From Scatosoma sp045128055 (GTDB taxonomy: Bacteria > Bacillota > Clostridia > Christensenellales > Borkfalkiaceae), in assembly GCA_045128055.1 (NCBI GenBank), contig JBGVRC010000045.1, positions 1-53,911 of the forward strand: a DNA stretch of 53,911 bases, given 5' to 3'. The notes beneath the pieces were generated by a model that saw nothing but the letters and a program-made list of their open reading frames with translations, was not told where the DNA came from and ran no database searches. Below, piece by piece: positions 40,425 to 48,329 of this stretch. Both the position numbers and the translations under genes were made by a program. Each line of letters begins with the position of its first letter. Position 1 is the first letter of the stretch.

Positions 40425-41840
40425 TTACTCTGCGATTACGGGCGCGGTGACCGTCGTCGTTTCGCTGCTGAAGTTTACCTTACAGGACATTTCGCCGGCT
40501 ACGCTTGCAACGGTTTTTACGCCTGCCGTGGTATCGCTCGTATTGTCGTACTTACCGCCGATTTTCGCTTGGAAGTTCATAGACGAGAATTTATAACCGT
40601 TGAATTTCACGGAAAGGCTTTCGCTTAAATCGTCTACGGTGATATACTTCGCTTCTTTGGCAAAATCTATAATTTCTTGCATACCCATAGAATACAAAGC
40701 TTGTTGCAAGGGTATGGTTTTCAAGCTTTCATAAGCCATATCGGTGATGGATTTTAAGGGGCTGGGAGCGGAACTGCCCGTTATCAAAGGAATAAGCTCG
40801 TCAATCGTCATTTCTTCGTAAGGCTTGATTTCTTCGTCGAAATTCACCGCTTCGATTTGGTTGATGATAGCGAGCACTTCGGCAAGTTCTTCTGCGGGCA
40901 TATACGCTGTAAGCGCGTCAAAGTCGATATTTTTGATTTTGGAGATGACTTCGTTTTTCAAGCCGTTCAAATCCTTGCCTGTTTCTTGTACGAGAATTTC
41001 GTTGAACTCTTGATAAACTTCGCCGACCGTTTTTGCGCCGTACGCAGCGATTTCGTCCAAAATACTCTTAACCGTTTTGTCCGAACCGCATTCTTTCAAC
41101 GCATTGTTGATAAAGGTTTCCACCGATTGCGTCCAGTCGATATTTGCAAGCGTTTGCAAAGCGGTCGTTACGTCTTGCTTCATATCCAAGTTGAACTTGT
41201 ATTCGTTGTTTTCAATGAAAGCGAATGCTTCTACAACGGGACCGAGGATATCGTAAACAGCAGAGAAATCTATGTCTGCAACGTCACCCGACAAGAATGC
41301 GGTGACAGCATCGTAGATATAGGTGGGCATATCTTCATTGCCTTCAATGTTTCCAAGATCTTTCCAAGCTATCGAATCCCAAGTTTCTTCGTCATAATCG
41401 TAATTATATACGTAACCGTCTACGATATACGCTTTTAAAGGCTCGGTATAGGTTTCGCTATCTTCGTTACGAACGGCGTTGCCTTCGATGGCAATATTAT
41501 ATCCCGTTTCCGTCTTAGCAAGGGTTGCTTTAAAGGTAACGTCCAAACCAAAACTATCCGTTTCTTCTTCTGCTATATAAGGACTGTTTATCGTGGTGGA
41601 AGAAGATGCGGACATCGTATATTCAATCGTAACGGTGTTTGCCGCCTTAAACGCTTCTACTGCGCCGTCTAAGTATTGTTTGCCTTCGCCTTCTTCCAAA
41701 TTGCCGGGGAGCTCGATGCCGAGAATATTGTCGGGGCCGTTTTCTTTACTGCTGTCATCGCCGCTGCCGCCGCAGGCAAAAAGGGATACGCTCATCGTCA
41801 AACCCAAAAGCATAGCCGCTACTTTTTGAAATTTTTTCAT
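40425..41840 (-). CDS. Putative lipoprotein, unknown function
   Basis: A 471-residue secreted protein with signal peptide MKKFQKVAAMLLGLTMSVSL and lipobox LFAC (Cys23), followed by a Gly/Ser/Asp linker. The mature part is acidic and combines a beta-rich segment (NTVTIEYTMSASSST, GYNIAIEGNAVRN) with a long helical middle (EEIKPYEEMTIDELIPLI). This arrangement is common in substrate-binding or sensor lipoproteins of Clostridia, but no family is recognised. GGAGATTATT precedes the ATG. The leader has a CCCCC/GGGGG hairpin near 41883-41896. Confidence 0.75.
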   Translation of the reverse strand: MKKFQKVAAMLLGLTMSVSLFACGGSGDDSSKENGPDNILGIELPGNLEEGEGKQYLDGAVEAFKAANTVTIEYTMSASSSTTINSPYIAEEETDSFGLDVTFKATLAKTETGYNIAIEGNAVRNEDSETYTEPLKAYIVDGYVYNYDYDEETWDSIAWKDLGNIEGNEDMPTYIYDAVTAFLSGDVADIDFSAVYDILGPVVEAFAFIENNEYKFNLDMKQDVTTALQTLANIDWTQSVETFINNALKECGSDKTVKSILDEIAAYGAKTVGEVYQEFNEILVQETGKDLNGLKNEVISKIKNIDFDALTAYMPAEELAEVLAIINQIEAVNFDEEIKPYEEMTIDELIPLITGSSAPSPLKSITDMAYESLKTIPLQQALYSMGMQEIIDFAKEAKYITVDDLSESLSVKFNGYKFSSMNFQAKIGGKYDNTSDTTAGVKTVASVAGEMSCKVNFSSETTTVTAPVIAE

Positions 41841-41919
41841 AATAATCTCCTTTTTTTGGCTTTACCGCCTTTTTATCATATTCCCCCGTTAGGGGGAAAG
41901 TTTCCAAGTGCGTGCATTT

Positions 41920-41948
41920 ATTATATCACTTTCTTTTTGCTTTGTCAA
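41920..41948 (-). promoter_or_regulatory. Promoter of the 471-residue lipoprotein gene
   Basis: Minus-strand TTGACA (41948-41943), 17-bp spacer, TATAAT (41925-41920) with TGA before it. Confidence 0.85.
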
Positions 41949-41995
41949 CGCTTAAATAAAAATTAACGGCGAATATTTTCAAAGCTTTTTCCTTG

Positions 41996-42024
41996 TTGAC
42001 AACCCCGCGCAAATATGGTATACT
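41996..42024 (+). promoter_or_regulatory. Promoter of the aminotransferase gene
   Basis: TTGACA (41996-42001), 17-bp spacer, TATACT (42019-42024) with TGG before it; AAGGAG then precedes the ATG at 42046. Confidence 0.85.
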
Positions 42025-42045
42025 TATCCACAAGGAGAAATTTCT

Positions 42046-43236
42046 ATGTATAACGAGAGAATGTATCAGCTTGGCAGCAAGCGTTCGACGATAAGAGAGA
42101 TTTTTGAATACGCAAAAAAGCGCGGCGAAGAAATCGGCGCGGAAAACGTCTTTGATTTTTCCATCGGTAATCCGTCCGTGCCTGCGCCCAAAGAAGTAGG
42201 GGAAGCGATTGCGCGTATCACGACGGAGCTTGACCCCGTAAAATTGCACGAATACACTTCCGCGCAGGGGGATAAAGCCGTTCGCGAGCAAATTGCGGCG
42301 AATTATACCCGCCGTTTCGGCGTGGCTCTTTCGGGGGACGATTTGTATATGACCTGCGGAGCGGCGGCTTCCTTGACGATTACCGTCAAAGCCTTGGCTT
42401 GCGAAGGGGACGAATTTATCGTTTTCGCGCCCTATTTTCCTGAATACGCGGTGTTCGTGGCAAACACAGGGGCAAAGCTTGTCGTTTTGCCGTCCAAGGA
42501 AGATATGCAGCCCGATTTTTGCGCGCTGGAAAAGGCGTTAAATCCCCGCGTAAAGGGGCTTTTGATAAACTCGCCCAACAATCCGTCGGGTGCGGTTTAC
42601 GGCGTGCAAACTATGGAAAAGCTCGCGGATATTTTAAAGGCAAAATCGGCGGAATTCGGCGCGCCTATCTATTTGATTTCGGACGAGCCGTACAGAGAGC
42701 TCGTTTACGATAAGCAAACCGTTGTTCCGTCGCCTATGGCGTATTACGATAACAGTATCGTTTGCTATTCCTATTCCAAGTCCTTGTCTATGCCGGGCGA
42801 GCGTATCGGCTACGTAGCGGTCAACCCCAAGGCGCAGGATAGTAGGGCGGTGTACGCGGCGGTGTGCGGCGCGGGGCGTTCGCTTGGGTTTGTGTGCGCG
42901 CCCGCTCTTTTCCAAAGGGTGGCGGCGGCGTGCGACGGCTTGACGGCGGATTTGAGCGTGTACAAACGCAACCGCGATTTGCTGTACAACGGATTAAAGG
43001 ATTACGGGTTTACCTGCGTATATCCCGACGGCGCGTTTTACTTATTTGTAAAGGCGGCGGAAGCGGACGGAGCGGCGTTTTGCGAAAGGGCGAAAAAGTA
43101 CGAGCTGTTGCTTGTCAACGGCGCGGACTTCGGCGCGCCCGGTTGGGTGCGTATCGCCTATTGCGTGCAAACGGAGCGTATCGAGCGGGCTTTGCCCTTA
43201 TTTAAAAAGCTTGCGCAGGAATACGGGCTTTGCTAA
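42046..43236 (+). CDS. Class I/II pyridoxal-phosphate aminotransferase
   Basis: This 396-residue fold-type I enzyme transfers amino groups between amino acids and 2-oxo acids. Substrate-binding NSPNNPSGAVY, cofactor-binding SDEPYRELVYD and the lysine region SYSKSLSMPGERIGYVAV, in which the Schiff-base Lys lies, are all present. It most resembles aspartate/aromatic-type enzymes (group I gamma), though the exact substrate is undecided. The start at 42046 follows AAGGAG nine bases upstream. A second ATG five codons in is less well placed. No biosynthetic partner genes adjoin. Confidence 0.93.
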   Translation: MYNERMYQLGSKRSTIREIFEYAKKRGEEIGAENVFDFSIGNPSVPAPKEVGEAIARITTELDPVKLHEYTSAQGDKAVREQIAANYTRRFGVALSGDDLYMTCGAAASLTITVKALACEGDEFIVFAPYFPEYAVFVANTGAKLVVLPSKEDMQPDFCALEKALNPRVKGLLINSPNNPSGAVYGVQTMEKLADILKAKSAEFGAPIYLISDEPYRELVYDKQTVVPSPMAYYDNSIVCYSYSKSLSMPGERIGYVAVNPKAQDSRAVYAAVCGAGRSLGFVCAPALFQRVAAACDGLTADLSVYKRNRDLLYNGLKDYGFTCVYPDGAFYLFVKAAEADGAAFCERAKKYELLLVNGADFGAPGWVRIAYCVQTERIERALPLFKKLAQEYGLC

Positions 43237-43418
43237 ACGGCGTTTTCGCTTGTCGATATATATTTTAACACTTTCGACAAACTTCGACAAAAGTAGTGCT
43301 TTTTCTACAAAAACAGACAGGCTTTTTTCCTTTGAAACCATAGCGAAAAAGGGAAAAAAATGATATAATATAGTCGTAAACGACGAAAAAGGTCGAAAAA
43401 AGCAAAAGGAGAAAAGGT

Positions 43419-43583
43419 ATGGAAGAACAAAGAAGTGTAACGGCGGAAGATTTGGCAAAAAAGGTGGCGCAACTGATGAAGGAAGATTTGGTTGGCGTGA
43501 CGAGCGTGGACAACGAGAAAATATCCTTTTATATGGCAGGCGGGCAAAAATTTTGCCTGACGGTGGCAAAAATAGACGGTTAA
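43419..43583 (+). CDS. Small hypothetical protein (54 residues)
   Basis: AAAAGGAGAAAAGGT precedes an ATG that opens MEEQRSVTAEDLAKKVAQL and ends FCLTVAKIDG. The first half should be helical and the second a beta hairpin (EKISFYMAGGQKFCLTVAK). A TGATATAAT extended -10 box at 43361-43369 fits as promoter. No family is recognised. The gene is supported by the strong ribosome-binding site, the promoter and third-position base use like its neighbours. Confidence 0.6.
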   Translation: MEEQRSVTAEDLAKKVAQLMKEDLVGVTSVDNEKISFYMAGGQKFCLTVAKIDG

Positions 43584-43700
43584 AAGCCCTATACGCGTAC
43601 GCTATATATAAATATGCACGCGCGCGAGAGCGAAAGATTTTGCTTTTAAAAAATAATTTTGTAAAAATATAAAAAAAATGCAAAAAGCTTTCAAAAAAGA

Positions 43701-43729
43701 TTGACAACCCCTCGAAAGTGTGGTAAACT
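43701..43729 (+). promoter_or_regulatory. Promoter of the rpmG-secE-nusG cluster
   Basis: TTGACA (43701-43706), 17-bp spacer, TAAACT (43724-43729) with TGG before it. Confidence 0.8.
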
Positions 43730-43779
43730 ACTTTTACGCACCCGAAGAGGGGTGTAATTTTTTGTATGGAGTTTTTATT

Positions 43780-43944
43780 ATGGCAGTTAAAACCGCTAGA
43801 GCGAAAATCACGTTTGAATGCACGGAATGCAAGCATAGAAACTACGACAGTATTAAGAACAAGAAGAACGATCCCGACAGACTTGTTATGAGCAAATACT
43901 GCCCTTTCTGCAAGAAGCACACCGAACACAAAGAATCGAAATAA
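43780..43944 (+). CDS. rpmG: 50S ribosomal protein L33
   Basis: The 54-residue L33 of the zinc-binding (C+) type has two CxxC pairs, CTEC and CPFC, and the family core FECTECKHRNYDS and NDPDRLVMSKYCPFC. The start MAVKTARAKI is preceded by GTATGGAG; a GTG/ATG-type extension upstream is not conserved. The order rpmG-secE-nusG-rplK-rplA is the classic bacterial one. Confidence 0.96.
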   Translation: MAVKTARAKITFECTECKHRNYDSIKNKKNDPDRLVMSKYCPFCKKHTEHKESK

Positions 43945-43994
43945 TCTAAAAGCGCGACGCCAAATTTTGGCGTTTGGCGCGTACGAGGTAATGC

Positions 43995-44225
43995 ATGGCA
44001 AACGCAACTAAAACAAAAAACAAGAAACCCAGCTGGTTCCGTCGCGTAGGCGCGAAGATTAAGGAAACTTTTTCCGAATTAAAGAGAGTAACGTGGCCGA
44101 AGTTTGGGACGGCTATCAAAACGACGGGCGTCGTGCTCGTGGTTGTTTTGGCGTTCCTTATCGTAGTTACGGCTACGGATTTCGGTTTGCTTGAACTTTT
44201 GAAAGTAGTTACGAAGATGCAGTAA
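43995..44225 (+). CDS. secE: Preprotein translocase subunit SecE
   Basis: A 76-residue single-helix form of SecE, which clamps the SecY channel. The amphipathic segment FSELKRVTWPKFGTAIKTTG is the conserved SecE motif and is followed by one membrane helix (VVLVVVLAFLIVVTATDFGL). The length fits Gram-positive SecE. nusG follows after 15 bases. Confidence 0.95.
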   Translation: MANATKTKNKKPSWFRRVGAKIKETFSELKRVTWPKFGTAIKTTGVVLVVVLAFLIVVTATDFGLLELLKVVTKMQ

Positions 44226-44240
44226 CGCGGAGGTAGGACT

Positions 44241-44804
44241 ATGCCGATGAATGAAGAACCTAAATGGTATATTCTGCATACCTATTCCGGTTATGAAGCG
44301 ATGGTTAAAGACAGCCTTGAAAAGTTGATTGAAAACAACAACTTGGGCGACTACATCGTGGACTTGAAAATCCCCATGGAACAGGTCATCGAAGAAAAGA
44401 ACGGCAAGAAAAAGGTTGTCGAAAGAAAGCTTTTGCCTTGCTACGTCTTCATCAAGATGATTTATACCAACCAAATTTGGTATTACGTAACGAGTACTCG
44501 TGGCGTAACGGGTTTCTGCGGTCCGCAAGGCAGACCTATCCCTATGAAGCCCGAAGAAATCAGAAAGATGCGTTTGGAAACGTTGCCCGTGACGACGGAT
44601 TTCGTCGTAGGGGACACCGTATCCATCGAAGACGGTCCTTTGAAGGGTTTTGTGGGCGAAGTAAAGGAAGTCAACCAAGCAGCGCAAAAGGCGAAGATTT
44701 CCACCGTTATGTTTGGTAGAAACACCGACGTAGAAGTAGAATTTTCGCAAATCGAAAAAGTGGACGCGTCCACGGTTGAACAAACCGAGCCGACGGAAGA
44801 ATAA
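44241..44804 (+). CDS. nusG: Transcription termination/antitermination factor NusG
   Basis: This 187-residue protein has the NGN domain (EPKWYILHTYSGYEAMVKDSL, CYVFIKM) and a C-terminal KOW domain (FVVGDTVSIEDGPLKGFVGEV). NusG binds RNA polymerase and couples it to Rho or the ribosome. GGAGGT lies seven bases before the start. A small GCCGCG/CGCGGC hairpin without T run follows the gene. Confidence 0.97.
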   Translation: MPMNEEPKWYILHTYSGYEAMVKDSLEKLIENNNLGDYIVDLKIPMEQVIEEKNGKKKVVERKLLPCYVFIKMIYTNQIWYYVTSTRGVTGFCGPQGRPIPMKPEEIRKMRLETLPVTTDFVVGDTVSIEDGPLKGFVGEVKEVNQAAQKAKISTVMFGRNTDVEVEFSQIEKVDASTVEQTEPTEE

Positions 44805-44850
44805 TCCGTCAACCGCCGCGTATTTACGCGGCATTCATTACGTTAATTAT

Positions 44851-44896
44851 GTGGGAGAAGCGTCAAATACTTTTCAAGGCGCTTTGTAAAAACCAC
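44851..44896 (+). promoter_or_regulatory. Candidate L1-binding autoregulatory leader before rplK
   Basis: GTGG (44851-44854) pairs with CCAC (44893-44896), with an inner AAGCG (44858-44862)/CGCTT (44880-44884) stem and an asymmetric purine-rich bulge GGAG; AAAGGAG follows at once. This matches the known mRNA mimic of the L1 site of 23S rRNA by which L1 represses rplKA. Confidence 0.5.
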
Positions 44897-44913
44897 AAAG
44901 GAGATAATTTTTT

Positions 44914-45339
44914 ATGGCAAAGAAGATTACAGCAGTCGTAAAATTGCAACTTCCCGCTGGTAAAGCTACTCCGGCTCCTCCCGTAGGTTCCACCCTTGGT
45001 CCCTTCGGTATCAACTTGCCCGGCTTTACGAAGGAATTCAACGCAAAAACGGCAGACAAACCCGGTCTCATCATCCCCGTTGTTGTAACGATTTATCAAG
45101 ATCGTTCCTTCACGTTCATTTTGAAGACCCCTCCCGCTCCCGTTCTTATCAAGAAAGCTCTTGGTTTGGAAACGGCAAGCGCAAAGCCCAACTCCGTAAA
45201 GGTTGGTAAGCTCACGAAAGCGCAGGTTGAAGAAATCGCTAAGATTAAGATGCCTGACTTGAACTGCACGAGCTTGGAAAGCGCAATGAGCATGGTTGCA
45301 GGTACCGCTCGCAGTATGGGCGTTACCGTCGAAGAATAA
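44914..45339 (+). CDS. rplK: 50S ribosomal protein L11
   Basis: The 141-residue L11 has the N-terminal KKITAVVKLQLPAGKATPAPP and GPFGINLPGFTKEFN, then a C-terminal RNA-binding domain with CTSLESAMSMVAGTARSMG. It binds the GTPase-associated centre of 23S rRNA. AAAGGAG stands upstream; rplA follows after 17 bases. Confidence 0.98.
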   Translation: MAKKITAVVKLQLPAGKATPAPPVGSTLGPFGINLPGFTKEFNAKTADKPGLIIPVVVTIYQDRSFTFILKTPPAPVLIKKALGLETASAKPNSVKVGKLTKAQVEEIAKIKMPDLNCTSLESAMSMVAGTARSMGVTVEE

Positions 45340-45356
45340 TGCAGGGGGTCTAGAAT

Positions 45357-46043
45357 ATGAAACACGGTAAGAAATATCAAGACAGCGTAAAAGCATTTGA
45401 TTTGACGAAACAATACGAAGCGCAAGAAGCTATGTCCGTATTGCTTGAAACGGCAAAAGCGAAGTTCGACGAAACGGTTGAATTGCACGTACGTTTGGGC
45501 GTTGACCCCCGTCAAGCAGATCAACAAGTTCGTGGCGTACTCGTTCTTCCCAACGGTACGGGTAAAACCAAGAGAGTTTTGGTAATCGCAAAGGGCGCTA
45601 AGGCAGACGCAGCTGCGGCAGCTGGCGCAGATTACGTTGGCGCGGAAGAACTCATCGCTAAAATCCAAAACGACAACTGGTTCGATTTCGACGTAATGAT
45701 CACCACCCCCGACATGATGGGTATGGTAGGTCGTATCGGTCGTGTGCTCGGTCCTAAGGGCTTGATGCCTAACCCTAAGTCCGGTACGGTTACGATGGAC
45801 GTTGAAAAAGCAATCGCAGAAGTTAAAGCTGGTAAAGTGGAATACAGACTTGACAAAACGGCTATTATCCACTGCCCTATCGGAAAAAAGAGCTTCGGCG
45901 CAGAAAAACTTTTGGAAAACTACACGGCGCTTATGGACGCTATCGTAAAAGCGAAGCCCGCTTCCGCAAAAGGTACGTATCTTAAAAGCGTTACCCTTGC
46001 ATCGACGATGGGGCCTGGCGTTAAAGTCGTTCCCAAGATGTAA
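45357..46043 (+). CDS. rplA: 50S ribosomal protein L1
   Basis: A full-length 228-residue L1 that forms the ribosomal stalk around the E site and usually represses its own operon. Conserved segments include KFDETVELHVRLGVDPRQADQ (family VDP..) and GRVLGPKGLMPNPKSGTV. It is the last gene of this unit. Two family C repeats, an inverted repeat and a new promoter separate it from rplJ. Confidence 0.98.
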   Translation: MKHGKKYQDSVKAFDLTKQYEAQEAMSVLLETAKAKFDETVELHVRLGVDPRQADQQVRGVLVLPNGTGKTKRVLVIAKGAKADAAAAAGADYVGAEELIAKIQNDNWFDFDVMITTPDMMGMVGRIGRVLGPKGLMPNPKSGTVTMDVEKAIAEVKAGKVEYRLDKTAIIHCPIGKKSFGAEKLLENYTALMDAIVKAKPASAKGTYLKSVTLASTMGPGVKVVPKM

Positions 46044-46071
46044 AAACGAAGAAACCGCTACGAAATACAGC

Positions 46072-46170
46072 GTTAAGCTTTGCGTTTTTCGGCAGTCACG
46101 TACGTCTATGTACGCTCCTGCCTAAAATCCGCAGCTTGCCTTGTCTTTCTTGCGTCTTGCTTCGTTTTAG
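46072..46170. repeat. Family C nested-palindrome repeat, first copy after rplA
   Basis: Outer GGCAG (46091-46095)/CTGCC (46118-46122) with TTTT and AAAA further out; inner CGTAC (46099-46103)/GTACG (46110-46114) around GTCTAT. Confidence 0.7.
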
Positions 46171-46175
46171 AAAAC

Positions 46176-46290
46176 GCGTATATACGTCGAAATACGTCGT
46201 TGCAACTCCGTGCCTTTTCGGTTGCGTACGTCTATGTACGCGCTCTCAAAGGTACTCGTTGCGTCTCGTCTTTCTCGTATCTCCGCATTT
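46176..46290. repeat. Family C nested-palindrome repeat, second copy after rplA
   Basis: Outer CCTTT (46213-46217)/AAAGG (46248-46252); inner CGTAC (46225-46229)/GTACG (46236-46240). With the previous copy, the promoter and the L10 leader this fills the 525-bp gap between rplA and rplJ. Confidence 0.7.
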
Positions 46291-46353
46291 TCGATAAGTT
46301 GCGTATGCAACAATATCCGCAATCGAAAGATTGCAAAAAACAAAAAGAATTTT

Positions 46354-46403
46354 CGTCAAAGGCAGTAAAAACAGTTGACTGCCTTTGACGGAGATGATAT
46401 AAT
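46354..46403 (+). promoter_or_regulatory. rplJ promoter overlapped by a perfect 13-bp inverted repeat
   Basis: TTGACT (46375-46380), 17-bp spacer and TATAAT (46398-46403) with TGA before it. CGTCAAAGGCAGT (46354-46366) is an exact inverted copy of ACTGCCTTTGACG (46378-46390), with an 11-base loop. The right arm covers half of the -35 box and most of the spacer. No T run follows, so it is not an ordinary terminator. Confidence 0.8.
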
Positions 46404-46417
46404 AACATAGTAAAATT

Positions 46418-46536
46418 CAAGCCGCAGACAGCGAGTACCGAAAGGTATGATGGGAAACCGCTCGCCTAGGTTATAAGAAAGTAAACTGATAAAGAGTTAT
46501 TACGTCCTTATGCCGTGCGGTGTAAGGTATTTTTTT
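46418..46536 (+). ncRNA. Ribosomal protein L10 leader with attenuator
   Basis: The stretch GCCGCAGACAGCGAGTACC...CGCTCGCCTAGGTTATAAG has the look of the L10 leader that binds the L10(L12)4 complex. It ends in a 10-bp hairpin, CCTTATGCCG (46506-46515)/CGGTGTAAGG (46518-46527), followed by TATTTTTTT. This is a terminator placed so that leader folding can decide between read-through and stop. Confidence 0.8.
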
Positions 46537-46568
46537 ATGTCAGGCGGAAACGCTTAAAGGAGGTAACT

Positions 46569-47072
46569 ATGTCGGCTAATGTAGAAGCTAAAAAACTCAT
46601 TGTTGAAGAAATCAAAGCAAAGATTTCCGAAAGCAAATCGATTGTGTTTGCAGATTACAACAAACTCACCGTTTTGGAAGTAACCGCTCTTAGAAGAAAA
46701 TTCAAAGAAGCAAACTGCGAATACAAGGTATACAAAAACACGCTTGTAAGAAAAGCGTTTAACGAACTTGGTATCACCGATTTCGACGCAGACCTTAACG
46801 GCACGACCGCAACGGTATTCTGCGCAGACGAAACGAGTGGCGCGGCTGTTTTCGCAAAGGAAACGAAAGCAAACCCCGCGTTGGTAGAAAAGATTGTTCC
46901 TAAGTGCGCGTACGTGGAAAACAAGTATCTTGACAAAGAAGGCGTAAAAGCTCTTTCGGCTATTCCTTCCAAGGAAACCCTTATTGCAAAGATGCTCGGC
47001 TGCTTCCAGTCTTCGCTCTCCAAATTTGTTGGTGTATTGGATCAAATCGCAAAAGCAAAAGAAAGCAACTAA
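46569..47072 (+). CDS. rplJ: 50S ribosomal protein L10
   Basis: The 167-residue L10 anchors L7/L12 dimers on the ribosome. It shows SIVFADYNKLTVLEVTALR, the usual RNA-binding start, and VYKNTLVRKAFNELG. AAAGGAGGT lies just before the ATG at 46569. The frame is open further up but that part belongs to the leader. rplL follows after 52 bases. Confidence 0.97.
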   Translation: MSANVEAKKLIVEEIKAKISESKSIVFADYNKLTVLEVTALRRKFKEANCEYKVYKNTLVRKAFNELGITDFDADLNGTTATVFCADETSGAAVFAKETKANPALVEKIVPKCAYVENKYLDKEGVKALSAIPSKETLIAKMLGCFQSSLSKFVGVLDQIAKAKESN

Positions 47073-47124
47073 TTTCCTAATCTATTAAAAAATCATTATT
47101 AAAAAATCGGAGGATTAAAAAATC

Positions 47125-47493
47125 ATGGATGTACAGAAACTCATTGAAGAAGTAAAAGCTATGACCGTTCTTGAATTGAACGAACTTGTAAAAGCATTGG
47201 AAGCAGAATTTGGCGTAAGCGCTGCAGTTGCAGCAGCTCCCGCAGCAGCAGGCGCAGCAGAAGCAGCTCCCGCAGAAGAAGAAAAGACGGAATTCGACGT
47301 TGTTCTTAAAGAAATCGGCGCTAACAAGATCGCTGTTATCAAAGTTGTTAAGGAAGCTACCGGTCTTGGTCTTGCTGACGCTAAGAAAGCAGTTGAAGCT
47401 ATGGGCGTTATCAAAGAAAACGTTCCCAAGGCAGATGCAGAAGCTTTGGTTGCTAAACTTAAAGAACAAGGCGCTACCGCTGAACTTAAATAA
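47125..47493 (+). CDS. rplL: 50S ribosomal protein L7/L12
   Basis: The 122-residue stalk protein recruits translation factors. It has the N-terminal dimerisation domain (LIEEVKAMTVLELNELVKAL), an Ala-rich hinge (AAAPAAAGAAEAAPAEEE) and the C-terminal domain with KIAVIKVVKEATGLGLADAK. A terminator follows directly. rpoB, the usual next gene, is not here. Confidence 0.98.
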   Translation: MDVQKLIEEVKAMTVLELNELVKALEAEFGVSAAVAAAPAAAGAAEAAPAEEEKTEFDVVLKEIGANKIAVIKVVKEATGLGLADAKKAVEAMGVIKENVPKADAEALVAKLKEQGATAELK

Positions 47494-47515
47494 GTTTTTA
47501 CAATCGCTTACAAAA

Positions 47516-47546
47516 ACGGCTTACCGCAAGGTAGGTCGTTTTTTTT
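47516..47546 (+). terminator. Terminator of rplJ-rplL
   Basis: ACGGCTTACC (47516-47525), loop GCAA, GGTAGGTCGT (47530-47539) with two G-U pairs, then eight T. Confidence 0.85.
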
Positions 47547-47565
47547 GTTATTTTATTGTAAAGTA

Positions 47566-47594
47566 TTGACAAAGCAACAAAGCCGTGTTATAAT
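47566..47594 (+). promoter_or_regulatory. Promoter of the 165-residue lipoprotein gene
   Basis: TTGACA (47566-47571), 17-bp spacer, TATAAT (47589-47594) with TGT before it. Confidence 0.85.
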
Positions 47595-47673
47595 CATCGC
47601 GAAAATCGCTTGAAATGCGGTTGCACAATCAAAATTTCGCTTTTGCCGTGGTATAAAATAAAAAGGAGCTGCT

Positions 47674-48171
47674 ATGAAAAAGTTTGGCTGTAAAATTTTA
47701 AGTGTAGTTTTACTTATAATAAGCTGTCTTTCTATGTTTTCCTGCGGCGAAGAAGAACAGGACTATTGGACGGTAAAGGCGACGGTAGACGGAAAGGAAA
47801 TGACCTTGGAATATTGGGAGTGGGATGGGTTGGAAATCTATTTGGAAGAGCTTGATGGTTCTGTGCCTTCTTTGCCAACGGCTTCCATTTCCCCTGGAAA
47901 GCATACGATGATTTTTGAGTTTTTTACTCCGTATAAAGGTATGAAAATATCTGATACTTACCTTTGTTTTGAAGGAGAAAATAAAAAAACAAGCTATGAC
48001 TGGGATTTTTTCTCTACGTTTGATTATGAAAACGGTAAATTGGTTGCCACGTTCGAAACAACGCAAGAAATGAGTGATAAGTACGAAGCTGTATATTTTC
48101 ATTTGGAAATTACTACGTCGGCGGGCTGGGGAACGCTTGGGTGGTATTACTGGGGTTTTGAACTCATTTAA
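47674..48171 (+). CDS. Putative small lipoprotein, unknown
   Basis: A 165-residue protein with signal peptide and lipobox MFSC (Cys24). The mature part is acidic and likely beta-rich, with many aromatic residues (YWTVKATVDGKEMTLEYWEWD, GWGTLGWYYWGFELI), which would fit a beta-sandwich. AAAAGGAG precedes the ATG. More AT-rich than the r-protein genes. No family recognised; a binding role at the cell surface is possible. Confidence 0.7.
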   Translation: MKKFGCKILSVVLLIISCLSMFSCGEEEQDYWTVKATVDGKEMTLEYWEWDGLEIYLEELDGSVPSLPTASISPGKHTMIFEFFTPYKGMKISDTYLCFEGENKKTSYDWDFFSTFDYENGKLVATFETTQEMSDKYEAVYFHLEITTSAGWGTLGWYYWGFELI

Positions 48172-48182
48172 TGAAATCGACA

Positions 48183-48219
48183 AAAAGGGCGGTTTTCCTA
48201 ATAGGGAAGCCGCTCTTTT
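48183..48219 (+). terminator. Terminator of the 165-residue lipoprotein gene
   Basis: A 17-bp stem (48183-48199 with 48203-48219, three G-U pairs) from AAAAGGGCGG to CCGCTCTTTT. Confidence 0.85.
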
Positions 48220-48261
48220 GTGTAAAACAGGTAAAAATAGTAAAAATCTTCCTAAAAGCAC

Positions 48262-48290
48262 TTGACGGATTGCAAAATAAAAGGTAAAAT
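48262..48290 (+). promoter_or_regulatory. Promoter of the cyclophilin-like lipoprotein gene
   Basis: TTGACG (48262-48267), 17-bp spacer, TAAAAT (48285-48290). Confidence 0.75.
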
Positions 48291-48329
48291 ATTATAGTAA
48301 AGCATTCTTTGCAAAAATGGAGATTTATT

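Noticed and set aside
46418..46536. Short coding frame fused upstream of rplJ
   Set aside because: The sequence fits the L10 leader with its attenuator hairpin, and rplJ has a perfect ribosome-binding site at 46556-46563.
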